Origin: Gavia stellata
Taxonomy: Eukaryota; Chordata; Aves; Gaviiformes; Gaviidae
DNA length: 64,000 nucleotides
Assembly: GCF_030936135.1 (NCBI RefSeq)
Contig: NC_082596.1
Coordinates: 72,880,888 to 72,944,887, forward strand
Direction of reading: 5' to 3'
The notes under the pieces are model-generated. The model had not been told where the DNA came from and did no database searches. It worked only from the letters and a program-made list of their open reading frames with translations. The position numbers and the translations under genes were made by a program. Of the stretch, positions 12,101-22,521 are shown one piece after another; the stretch's first letter is position 1, and the number at the start of each line of letters is the position of its first letter.

Positions 12101-15100
12101 TTATTATCCCTTTGAACTCTGCCAGTCCACTTATTTGAAGTATTATTCTTCCCTTCTATCCTGTGGAGTCAGCTCACCAAGAGATTTTGGTAATGTCACT
12201 CTCTGGGGAACTCCACTGGCTTATTTGAACCTTGAGCTAGCAGCTGGGCGTAGTATTTCAAAGCTCGCTGTGATCTGCTGCCTCATTTCAGCACCAGCCC
12301 TACAGCAGGGACCCGCGACATCCGTGTGGTTGCATCACCTGGAACAATGAAGCCTTGATCTCATCTGTGGGCCTCGTATGACAATAACCACTGATAGCTT
12401 GTAAATAGCAATCTTGGTTCAAGACCACATTACCCCTGTGGTACCTACTGAGTAGAAATCCAGGGAGGGGAGAGGGAGACAGGACAGGCAGGTTCCTGAA
12501 AACCCGCTGTTAGGTGCAAATGTGAATAATAATTGGAAAAGAGTTTTTTTATAAAGCCTCCCAGTTTTTTCCACTGATGGCTACTGTAAATGTTGTCCTA
12601 ACTCATTTTCTATTTTCTTCTGTCACATGCTGAAAGCAAGGCGGTGCACAACTGGCATCACTTTCAATGTCCTGTGGCCCTGTATACAGTTGCATCCAGG
12701 ACTGCTTTCCTTTTTACTCACCTGCAATACAATTTGGGGATCTGACGATGTCAGGTAAGGTGAGCAGCTCACCTGAAGGATGCGCAGCTGTGCAAATACG
12801 GACCTCAGGTGCTTGCGTTTGTTAGGAAACTAGCCAGCTTGCTCACCCATCACCCCAGAGAAAGCAATGAACCTGGTCAGGGCTAATGAATGATACGGTC
12901 CTCTGTGAGTGAACTGATCCTCTAGTGCCCAGTCACAGAGGTTTGCAGGACTGATCTGTAAGCAGCAGCTGACGTGAGCAAATGGGAATTGTTATTTCAG
13001 AGTGTGCAAAGCCAAAGGTTCAGTCCATTGCACACACCCCCAAAATGGTCATCGTATCCACTCCTCCTGGAAAGTGGAGAAGTGAAAGCACTTGAAGAAT
13101 GGACCAAAATGCTCGTGCTCTTGCCTATGCAAGCATTAGGTAGCAGAGGTTTGCTGTCCGTTTCGTATGCTAAAAGGTTATACGCTTGCCATTTCTGTTG
13201 GCTAAGCCGCGCACCTGCTGAGCTGGAGGAGGCAGCCGGGTGAGCTGCTGCCTGTCACGGTCGCGTGCAGCCAGAGGAAGAAGGTTTCCTGCCCGCAGGG
13301 ATCTAGCAGTGGGAGGGAGCGGGTGGGCTTGCAGGGAGGAACTGCCAGGACTGAAGAGGAAATTCTGGGGCAGGAGAATGTGCTGAGGGTTTACAGAGAG
13401 CACCCAGCATCCATTCAGGCCCTCTGCCAGCCCCCTCCTGGGGTCAGGTACCTGTCAAACCCTCCCAGGATGGGAACAGTTAGAAGGGAAGCAGCACAAG
13501 GAGATGAGATAGAGGACAATCAGTGAAGAAAAGGGGAAGTGATGTGAGGGTCAATTGCTCAAACAAGGATCAAGGAAGCACCAGAAATGTTTATTTTTGC
13601 GGTCCTGCCTACACACTTGTTAAGCCAGCAGTTGCTGGCACAGCCCGCGCTGTCCGTGCGAGCGTCCCTCAGACCCATGGCCAGCTGTCCCACTAGATGT
13701 TTTAGGTGCAATACCTTTAACAGTGTTGCTTTGCGAAATGGGGCAGGATGACGCTCTCTGTTAAAACTACTGTGCTGTGGAAGAGCTGGAAGAGCTCCCT
13801 TCTCCCAAAGTTGACATACCAATACTGCATCTCAAGCCTACACAGGTCTCCCGGTTCCTTTATGAGAAATGCAAAATGTTACTGGGTCCCTTCTTTAACA
13901 TAATCAGAAAATAGTCTTCTACTAAGAAATTGTGACTTTGCTTAGCTGTAGTTCTGAAGAAGGTTCCTTTCTTAAGCCTGAGGCCACAGCTGGAAGGATG
14001 TGTGCAAGTTTTTAAAAGTAAGTAAGTGGCTAAATATGCTTTTCACAGTTGCTCCCGAAGTAGAGTTCAAATAGAAGAGGGAAGATAAAAATACACATTG
14101 CTCAATGCTTTCATTCATTGCAAGCTGTCAGATGGGACAGGTGCTGTGGAAAATCTCATGTGTGGTTGTGTCATTAGAAGCTGAGTCACCATGCGAGGGC
14201 AGGGAAGCGGGCGGGGGGGCTGGGGCGACTGCCGGCAACCTGAACTGCAGCACGGACTGATCTTCAGAGAAGAGCTGGTCAGAAATAGGAGATTCTCGTG
14301 TTTTGAGAACTGCCTTCGAATGGGGAATGAAAAGTCAAAATTTCCCCTGGATACAACTAAACAAAGTATCCAAACTCCGTTTTCTGATGCCGCTAAACTC
14401 TTTGGATAATGACAAACAAAATAGATATGAATACAATAAGAACAGTATTATGCCATGAGTTTGAGCAAAATGCTAGAATCAAACAAGAACTCTGATTCCC
14501 TAAAGAAAATAAGAAAACTGAAGCCCTTTTATTGACATTCACTTTGAAAATATTGTCAATATTGATACTTCCCTACTCGAGAGTTTAGATGAGGTTGAGG
14601 GTTTTTTGCTTTGTGTTGTTTTAGCAAACATGAACGCTTCTAAAAATGCTCCAACTAAATGCTGAGACATTTCATAAGAAGCAGCATTGTTTACTATGGA
14701 TGGAAAACACTGTGCTGCTTCGCAAGCACTAGTGCCACACAACTTTAACTCCATCCTTAAGGGCTGCTGGAGCTGGGACTATAACGGCATGCAGTCCCTG
14801 CCTGACCGTTACCATTTCGCTCGGAGCCTGCACAATGAAATCACGGCACTCCTCAGCCAGTTGTACAGCACTATCCACCTGGGATGTCTCCCTTCAGCAT
14901 GTGGGTAGAAAAGGGCTAAGGGAATGGGCCAACTAACTTCTCTTGGGGCTGTCCAGAAGAAAACTCAGATGGCAGATTTAAAGTGTCTACATCATGCAGC
15001 AAATACCAGCTTAACTGCTTTTCCTGGGTTTGGGTTCAGGGTTTGTGCATGTCTATTCGCATGTGGAAAAAGGACCTCGCCCCAGCATTGCCTGAGCTTG

Positions 15101-16708
15101 GTAAAGGCGCCGGGTACCAGCACAGCAACACTGCAACTGCCTGTCAGGAGTGGTGAGAAAGCCTCAGCTTAGTGCTTTTTTGCTCTCCGCTGCTACATTT
15201 TGGGGGTGTTGACATATATGAATATTTTACAGCGTCAGGGAGAGGGCCCTGTGCACATGTGGGAGAACTGGCCATCAGACCAGGGGAGTTTGGCTTTTTC
15301 TCCAACTACCAGAGTGATGTCTGAATTTTTTTCCCCATTTTCCTTTTTTCCCATTGATGAGCACTGTTTTCAATGCTGTAAAGACTGTCTTCCTGTCTCA
15401 GATTGGCATAGCAACAGCATCAGAACAAAACTCAAAAGCATCGACTTGACATACTGAAATGGCTTCAGAATTCATAATCATTTGAAGTGTAAGGGAAGGG
15501 GTTATTGCACAGCATACACCTTAGGCTGTTGGAAACCTTTCCTCCGTGTACATTGACTGCCAAATGAAGATAAGCCAGTTAAATACCTGTTCTTTAATTA
15601 GGTTTATCCTTGTAAACATCTGTGTGAAAAACATTGAAGTAACCTTAGGATATATTACGTAGTTGCGCAGTAGAAACAAGAAAACATAAGTTTAGTATTA
15701 TTTATTGCTGGTGTCACATGAAGATCTTAACAAGAAAATCCCAACCATTTGTCAATGCTACAATCTTTCTGGTTAGTAGAAACAAGAGACGTAACGTGGC
15801 TAGAGATCCTTTCTCAAGGAGGCAACTTCTCCTTTAACAACCTTCAAATATGATGTTTTTATCCCCACACTAACTGGTATAAGTGTTTCTGAATCTTGGC
15901 CATTACACAATGTTTCATTTTGTTTGATAACACCATGTTTTATAAAATATTCCTGTATTCTAGCATTTCTGGATAAATAAACCATGTTGAACTTTGACTT
16001 CATTGGCATTGTGAGAAGTAAACCTGACTTTGCTGATTTAAATATTAGTAACAAGCAAATTAAAACATCAAAAATTTCTCTTTTTTAACTTAGTTTAAAA
16101 GCATTTCAAAACAATATATCTAAGCTCTCCAAAGTTGTTTGCTGCTATTATGCCATTAGCAGCCCTATGGGATCTTTTCTACATCAGAGTGAATTGTTTT
16201 ATGCTTAGTTCACCCCGGTTCAAAGACTCTCATGCATCTCGTGGCTATTAACAAAGCCTGCAGTGAGGCTTTTGCCAAGCTTAACTCTTCTTGATTCATT
16301 ACCCCTTTGGTAACCAAAGCCTTCAGTATAACTGACTTTCACTTGTTTCAAATGCGAACAAGGGAACAGATCGTTTTAAAGTCAGCGAAGCCACTTGTGC
16401 ACCTGACTCTCTCTGCCATCCGGGTGAGTGCAGATAATGAATATGGACGTGCCTTTAGATAATGACATGCAAAGAGAGAAGCCTGAGACAAAGGCCAGAA
16501 TTTGCGCTGCAATTTCCCCTCGCTGCTGTGCAACTCACCCTTCTGCCCGAGAAGCCTTTACCTCGCTGCTGTTTAAATGCAGAGAAGTCTGACTCTTGTG
16601 GTCCCACAAATGTTTTTCAGTCATTTGGGTGTCCATCTCGCTCAGCCCGTTCCTCTAGCGGCCGATGGCTTTCACAAATATGTGGGTTTATACGTACTCC
16701 TACGTTTT
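9111..16708. other. non-coding flank, about 7.6 kb
   Basis: No exon, RNA gene or full transposable element was recognised on either strand. An AT-rich block at about 11860-12060 with TTTTTAATTAAG and GATTAAAGG-type motifs has the look of a conserved non-coding element. In mammals the 3' part of EPB41L4B would be expected on this side of FRRS1L. I could not identify any of its coding exons, but a 3' UTR would be invisible to me. Confidence 0.4.
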
Positions 16709-16773
16709 AGGTTGGACTTGATGATCTTACAGGTCTTTTCCAACCTTAGTGATTCTGTGATGCTGTGATTCTG
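16709..16773 (+). mobile_element. CR1 LINE 3' end, truncated
   Basis: The sequence AGGTTGGACTTGATGATCTT, then the run to TTTTCCAACCTTAGTGATTCTG, is the characteristic 3' terminus of avian CR1. It ends in the short GATTCTGTG-like repeats typical of the family. Only about 65 bases remain, so this is a 5'-truncated insertion. It lies just upstream of the orphan CpG island. Confidence 0.9.
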
Positions 16774-16799
16774 TTTTACACCTATTCAGTTCGTAGGTA

Positions 16800-17620
16800 T
16801 CCAGTGACTGTAAGAGGCAGGATGCCCAGGGATGACCCTGGCTGCCCCAGCTTCCCCCGAGCTGGCTGTAAGGGTCCATCCCTCGGGCCCCAGGCGCACC
16901 GTGGGTCCCTGGACAGGGCAGTGTCCCCGTCCCCCCCCCGCCCCCCGTCGGGCTGGCGGGCCTGGAAAAGCCCCATTTCTCCTCTTGCCGCCTCGGCGGG
17001 CAGGAGCAGTTCGGGGCGCTCGCTGTAGGCCGGTGACTTGGAGCCCCTCGGCGGCCAGCGGGTGCTATTGCCCCGGGAGCCGCCGGGCGAGCGCGGCGGG
17101 AGGCTGCGGCGGTGCCGCCGGGCGGGTGAGACTCGCTGCGGGGACGGCGCCCTGCAGCGGGCGGGAGGGCAGCCCCGGGCAGCGGCTGCCGCCAGCGCCC
17201 CGGCTGCAGCCCCCGGCGCAGGCACGGGCACGGGGCGCGTCCGGGGGAAACGCGCCTCTTTCTCCCCCGTTTCTTCTCTCTCCGCCTCTGCTCGCCTTCC
17301 CCCTGCCTCGAAAGAAGAAAGCCATATTGTAGCTGTAATGCAGCGCGTTGTGCCGCTGGCGGATGAGAGCGAGCCCGTCTTGCCACCCGAGCCCAAAAAG
17401 AAGTGTGGAGGAGGCACTGTGTGTATCTGGGCAGGGGCCCAGCAGGGCCGGGGGGCTCTGGGTGCTGGGGGGCAGCGGAGGGGGACCGGGGTGCTCCAGC
17501 CCAAAACCAGACTCGGCGCGTGTCCCTTGGAGCCTGGGGTCTGGGGCTGCCCTTCGCCTGGGCTCCAACATCCCCAGGAGAAAGAGCAAGCTCCCCTAAT
17601 CCAGAAGTTTTTCCCTGGGG
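16800..17620. promoter_or_regulatory. orphan CpG island, no gene assigned
   Basis: The sequence becomes very GC-rich and dense in CG dinucleotides between about 16820 and 17560, then returns to background. Long frames are open on both strands (up to 318 codons on -, 258 on +), as expected where stop codons are rare, and none resembles a known protein. It lies about 4.7 kb upstream of the FRRS1L promoter island and is separate from it. It could be an alternative FRRS1L promoter, the promoter of an unannotated long non-coding RNA, or a Polycomb-type island. No splice-site-bounded exon could be chosen with confidence. Confidence 0.55.
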
Positions 17621-17822
17621 TGCTTGAAGTAAAGCATTCCCCTCCTGTAGCTTATACCCAGGAGGGGACAAGGCATAACCCATGGTCGCCCGGTTCCTTG
17701 GCAGGAGCTGCCTCGGTTAGGACGTACGGAAAACCACTTCCCTGCAAGAGGAGCAAGCCAGAAAGAACTTCTCTACTGATTTCTCCTGCCTGCTTACATT
17801 CACCTGGAAGATAAGGGCATTC
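17621..17822. other. short spacer after CpG island
   Basis: This is transitional sequence between the CpG island and the ATT/GTT repeat, with no feature recognised. Confidence 0.4.
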
Positions 17823-17866
17823 ATTATTATTATTATTGTTATTGTTATTGTTATTGTTATTATTAT
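17823..17866 (+). repeat. ATT/GTT trinucleotide repeat
   Basis: A compound microsatellite made of ATT units alternating with GTT units lies at the downstream border of the orphan CpG island. Confidence 0.9.
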
Positions 17867-18019
17867 ATAGACTCAGAGCGGTCGGAGTCTGGGCTGGGGA
17901 AAGGCTGTTTTAAATGACTGTTTTCCAACAGGCAGAACTTACAAAACTTTTATCATAACTCTTCGGATGGACTCTCCTGAGTGAACAGGGTTTGCTCTTT
18001 TTTTTTTTTCTTATTTCCA

Positions 18020-18300
18020 AGTTCTTAACTAATTAGGATGAAATTACATTGTCACACACAGAATTAATTGAATTCTGCCAGTACTGCTTACACTCCTTAA
18101 AACATTCCTACCTAGATGAGCTCTTTGCTAATATGAGCTGAATTTTTCAGCTCTCTGGGCCAATTTTTGCACAATAAGTAAATGGTATTTATGCACAGGG
18201 AGGCCTCAGTGTAATGCCCTCTATTGCGAGTTCTAATAAAAGGCTGCTCTGTTTTGGCTCCTTATTAGAATAACACTATAAATAGCCTCTTTGTAACAAG
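18020..18300. promoter_or_regulatory. candidate conserved non-coding element / enhancer
   Basis: This AT-rich block contains TAATTAGG and GAATTAATTGAATTC homeodomain-type cores and an exact MEF2-type motif CTATAAATAG at 18276-18285. It also has an inverted repeat of TTCTAATAA (18231-18239) with TTATTAGAA (18262-18270). Low substitution-like texture and motif density suggest a distal enhancer about 4 kb upstream of FRRS1L. This is inferred from motif content only. Confidence 0.35.
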
Positions 18301-21300
18301 GACTTTTTAAAAAAATGTGAAAAGTTTTGCTCCAAAACCTCCTGGTGCACGTTGTGCCACCATCTGGTAGATCTGGCTTTCAGGGTAGATTTACCTCCCA
18401 GCACTGTATTCATGCTGGGGTAGTAAAGAGTGCCAGAGAGGTAAAAAAAATGCAATCTTGGGAGAAAAGACATGAGCTGCCTGATGTAAACCAACACAAA
18501 ATAAAAAAGCTGCCGTTTTAATATACCTTGGGAAGGGTCCATAGTGCTTATTGAAGCAAAACTCACACTGATTTAGTGCCTAAGACTGCTGGACTTAGTC
18601 TTTAGATCGGTGGACGTTAAGCTTTCAGAAAAGAACTTGGAGACGTTGCTTTTTTCCTACATTAGATGAATTTTATAGAAAGAGTGCTGTTGTGAGCAGT
18701 ATTGGCTGCAAAGACACGATTGCCCTTGGAGCAAGACCAGATACGTAACTCAGCGGAGGCAGAAAAAGAAAGATTTACCAGCACTGAGCAATAGATGATC
18801 TAACGATCCAATGCAGTTTTTATTTGGATGGTAACATATTTACAGTTTATATTTTCTTGCCTTTCTCCAGAAGACCCGAAGCAGTACCATACCTCCAAAA
18901 ACCTCACTCATCTCTTTGTTTAGTAGCTTTCAGAAACAGCACACATCTTTTCCCTCCATAGTGTTTTGGTTTTTCTAAGGTGATCACTTAGGTTTTACTT
19001 TTCTCATAGGAGATATTCTTAATGAATTGGCATTTGATGCTTTTTCCTTCATCAATCAGTTTTGTACAACGTTGTGAAAAAGCTCTGCTTGCAAGAAATT
19101 CCTAGTGTACTTTCTCCCATATCTTTGTCTAAGTAACTAACACAGCAAGCATGTTTCTGTAGAGTCACAGGTAGTTGACTAGAGCACGGGATGAATGACT
19201 ATTAACAAAATCAGAGTAATTTCTCAATCTCTAAAATTTGTATTGCTGTTTAATAAAGGAAAGCCCAAGAGAAATTACTGGTAGAATAGATACATTCATC
19301 ATATTAAACAAGATTGGGGTAAGGGTTTGAGAAAACTGCATATGAATTACAAATTCTGGTTCAGGTTATTCCAGACTTAATGGTCTGCCAGCACCACTTG
19401 CCTTTCCCCACCCCTCTCTTCCTTAGTCAGATCACGCTCTTATATGACTAGTGGGGTTTTACCTTCTTCCCCCCACCCCAGTATGGGAGCTGCAGCCGCT
19501 CCTGAATAACGCAGTTAGAGACTCTGAGACAAGACTTTTTTCTGAGTATCTGTTATGTAAGCTATGACTTGTTCCTGAAGCTTTAATTTCTAGTCCAAAT
19601 AATACCCCAAAATGTGTGAGCCTCCAGGAGAAAGGTGTACTTTGGGTGACAAAGGGAGCCAAGAGATAAAACGGATCAAGCCTCAAGGAATGGCTGGGGT
19701 TAATCCCAGTCTTCAGCTCTGGGAAGACACGGCCAGACTGAGCACTAGCACCAGAGAATTGCCCAAGCTAAGGAAACCACTTTAATTGTACAGGGAATTT
19801 GGGTGCTGGATTCCCCTGAGGCAGGAGGTGATGGTGCAAGAAGTGGTGGAAATGACCACATCTCTAATTCACCAAAAGCAGGAGGACTCCTGCTGCCAGA
19901 GGACAGCGATGCCTTCCAACACGCGGTTCATAGACGAGGCAGCATGTGTATGTCCCATCTAAAAAAGGCGTTACCAGCATGTGCAAGCTGCAAAATATGG
20001 CACTCAGAAAGTATAGGCATTTGAGCATTAAGGCTGCTCATGCAACTGCAGTTTGGATTCTTTCTGCTAATGCTTCTTTTGATGGCAACCTTAACCACTT
20101 GACCAGATAAAGATCCTCCCTGCAGAACTGCTGCCGCACAGGCAGTGCTATTAGTTCCAGTGTAGACCTTCCTGTTTGCTGAAAAATGAAGGTCCTCATT
20201 AGCGCTCCACCAGTCTCAATATGACGTTGCTTCCTATAAGCAACCCACTTCTGTGATAGAGACAACTTTCAGGAAAACACAAGAGGTTTTAGGGGAAAAA
20301 AAAGGTGTCTGGAGTTATTTTAATTTTTAAGTATTTACCAGGAGGGAAGCACCTGCAACAGGGTCAGCCATATCTTCACCTTAGAAAATCAGTGCAGCTC
20401 CACTGTAATCACAGACAGTTATTTTAGCTGTCAGATTTAAAATGCTAGGCGTCATGTAGGTACAAGCAATACATGATAAATATCCTAAGTGTTTACTACT
20501 ACTGCGAAGCATGGCCTGTATCGCAGTGCGCTAAAGCCTGTTTCCAGGGAGGAAAAACCGGCATGCAGCTGACAGCTGTTCCCTTGCTGAGCAAATGCTT
20601 CTTCACAGGCATCACAACCCTTGGCTAGCTGCTTCAAAAAGGAGCCGGGGGGCCTTCATCAGAGTTGATTATTGCCAGAAAGAATAAGCTGCGGCCTTAT
20701 TTCCGTGTTAGACTGATTTATAAGGGTTTTTTTCTATTGCCATTTGTTTGCTTGTTTTCCACTGGCCTGGTAAAGTTTGCCAGGCTCAGCGAGGTGGGAA
20801 GAGGGGACTCATTATTTTGCATTTGAGCTTGGTGTTGCTCTCCCGTAGCTTTTTCCATATGCTACTATGGAACACGCTGAATTTGCATGCGATTGAAACT
20901 GCTTTTGCAACTTATTTTTTACCTCTGTGTGGCTGCTTCTCTATTTGGAGTGAGAGATAGCATGCTACGCCACTGGACTAAAGTGTGGAGATGTGAATTA
21001 ACGTCCTGCACTCCATGCAACTGAGCACACTCTGGTATTACAAGCAACCGCACAGCCCAAGGGAATGAACTTATCCCCAACACAGCCTAGGTCTTGAGCA
21101 GTCTTGGTGCCCTATCAAAAAGTAACTGGGTTCAGTCATCGATACTAAAAAAGAAAAGATTTAAGTTGAGGGTTATTTTAATTTTCAGAATATTGCCGAC
21201 TCCTGCGTCTTCTTCTCTCTCCCTCCCTCCCCCCTGATGTTTTGCTGAATTTTCTTCCAGACTCTCAGAGGAGGGAGTGTAACCATGCATAACAATCTAA

Positions 21301-21590
21301 AAAAGAAATTATAACCAGAAGACGGCAATCCAAACCCGAGAAAAGAGCCACTTCAGTGAACATGGGGGACAAAAGGTCATTGTTCCTCCATCAACCCGTA
21401 GATACCACGGCACAGCGAGAACGCACACGTATCCGTAACGCCTAGCTGCAAGTCCAGCGTCAGCGACAAGAGTCCAGGCAAGGCTGGGGTGGCACGAGCT
21501 GGGCTTTCTTTCAGTTCTGCCAGGCTTCCAGCATATTCGTACCGCTGCAGTTACATTGCATAAAATACAAATCAAGAACACGCGATCAGA
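18301..21590. other. non-coding flank before FRRS1L promoter
   Basis: No exon or RNA gene was recognised. Frames are short and unsupported. Positions 20640-20960 have an AT-rich, motif-dense look but no decisive feature. Confidence 0.4.
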
Positions 21591-21606
21591 TAGCGAGCGC
21601 TCGCTA
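21591..21606. repeat. 16-bp perfect palindrome
   Basis: TAGCGAGCGCTCGCTA is identical to its own reverse complement. It sits about 720 bases upstream of the FRRS1L start codon, at the edge of the CpG-rich promoter region. Confidence 0.85.
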
Positions 21607-21862
21607 GTCTGGGGCTTTACCTGAAACGAATGTAAAGTCGCGCTGCGCCTTCAGTCCCGTCTCAGAAGTCGTTAAAAATAAAAAAGGAGAGGTGAGCTCG
21701 CCCAGCAGTCACCGAGCAGGAGTTACCACGTCCTCTTGAAGCACGTGCTGAGAGGTTTTGGTGAACCGAGGCCACAGGGGCGGCCGGGGACGGCCCGGTG
21801 CTGCCCCCCGAGAGCGGGGCACCGGCCGGCGGGAGAAGGTCTCCCAGCGGCAGAGTGGCTGC

Positions 21863-21896
21863 TGGGTGGGGTGGGGTGGGGTGGGGTGGGGTGGGC
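21863..21896 (+). repeat. (GGGGT)n pentanucleotide array
   Basis: There are about six TGGGG units in tandem on the + strand. Runs of four or more G at five-base spacing can form G-quadruplexes. The array is in the FRRS1L promoter island about 420 bases before the start codon. Confidence 0.9.
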
Positions 21897-22290
21897 CGGG
21901 GGGTGCTCCCGGTGTGGGGCTGGGGGGCCGCGGGGAAAGGCGGCCCTGCAGCCCCGAAGGAGCGGTCCCGCCGGGGAGGCTCAGTGCTGCCAGGGCTTCG
22001 CCCGGGAGGGGGCTGGGGACCGCCCCGCCCACGCACACTGCTCCCACGCGCACCCCACGCCTCCCACGCACACCCCCCACGCACACCGCACCCCTGCACC
22101 TGTTCCGCCAAACGCCCTCCCACACCGCCCCCTCACCCGCGGCCCCGTCCCTCCGGCACCGCCCGTCCCCGGGGCCGGGCGCCCCCCTCCGCCTCCCTCC
22201 GCCTCCCTCGCTCCGCCGGCGGCGGCGGCGCAGGAGCCCGCGGGCGGCCGCGCAGGAGGCGCGCTCGGGCGCCGCCGCTGCCTCCCCGCC

Positions 22291-22313
22291 CCGCCGCCGC
22301 CGCCGCCGCCGCC
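22291..22313 (+). repeat. (CCG)n run in FRRS1L 5' leader
   Basis: Roughly seven and a half uninterrupted CCG units run directly into the ATG, so the repeat forms the last part of the 5' UTR and supplies GCCGCC before the start codon. Confidence 0.9.
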
Positions 22314-22521
22314 ATGGCGGTGCGGAGCCGCGGCGTTTGGCGGCGGCTGTTGCTGCTGCTGCTCCTGGCCGGCTCCGCCGCCAGCCCGGCGGAGGAGGGC
22401 GGCGGGCGGCGGGAGGCGGGCGGCGGGGAGCACGGCGAGGAGGCGGCGCGGCCTCACCACGACTCCTCGTACGGCACCTTCGCCAGCGAGTTCTACGACC
22501 TGCGCTACCTCTCCGAGGAGG
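22314..22521 (+). CDS. FRRS1L: FRRS1L exon 1
   Basis: Encodes the signal peptide, the low-complexity acidic/Gly linker and the conserved segment ending in LRYLSEE plus the first base of a Gly codon. The donor is GTGCGG, which is weak beyond the GT; the position is fixed by the protein join to exon 2. Confidence 0.93.

Larger units (their letters stand above)
21770..22313 (+). promoter_or_regulatory. FRRS1L: FRRS1L CpG-island promoter and 5' UTR
   Basis: A dense CpG island begins near 21770 and continues through exon 1 into intron 1 (to about 22980). No TATA box stands out, which fits dispersed CpG-island initiation, and the transcription start could not be fixed. Within it are a GGGGT array, a stretch rich in CACGC/CGCAC at about 22030-22090, CCTCCCTCCG direct repeats at about 22188-22212, and a CCG run ending at the start codon. 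Confidence 0.75.

Noticed and set aside
12286-12312. Possible second RE1: TTCAGCACC followed by ACAGC
   Set aside because: The half-site spacing is neither canonical nor one of the accepted wider spacings, and the right half is incomplete.
16727-17814. Long open frames on both strands (318 codons on -, 258 on +) in the orphan CpG island
   Set aside because: Both strands and several frames are open at once because stop codons are rare in GC-rich sequence; no family resemblance and no convincing splice sites.
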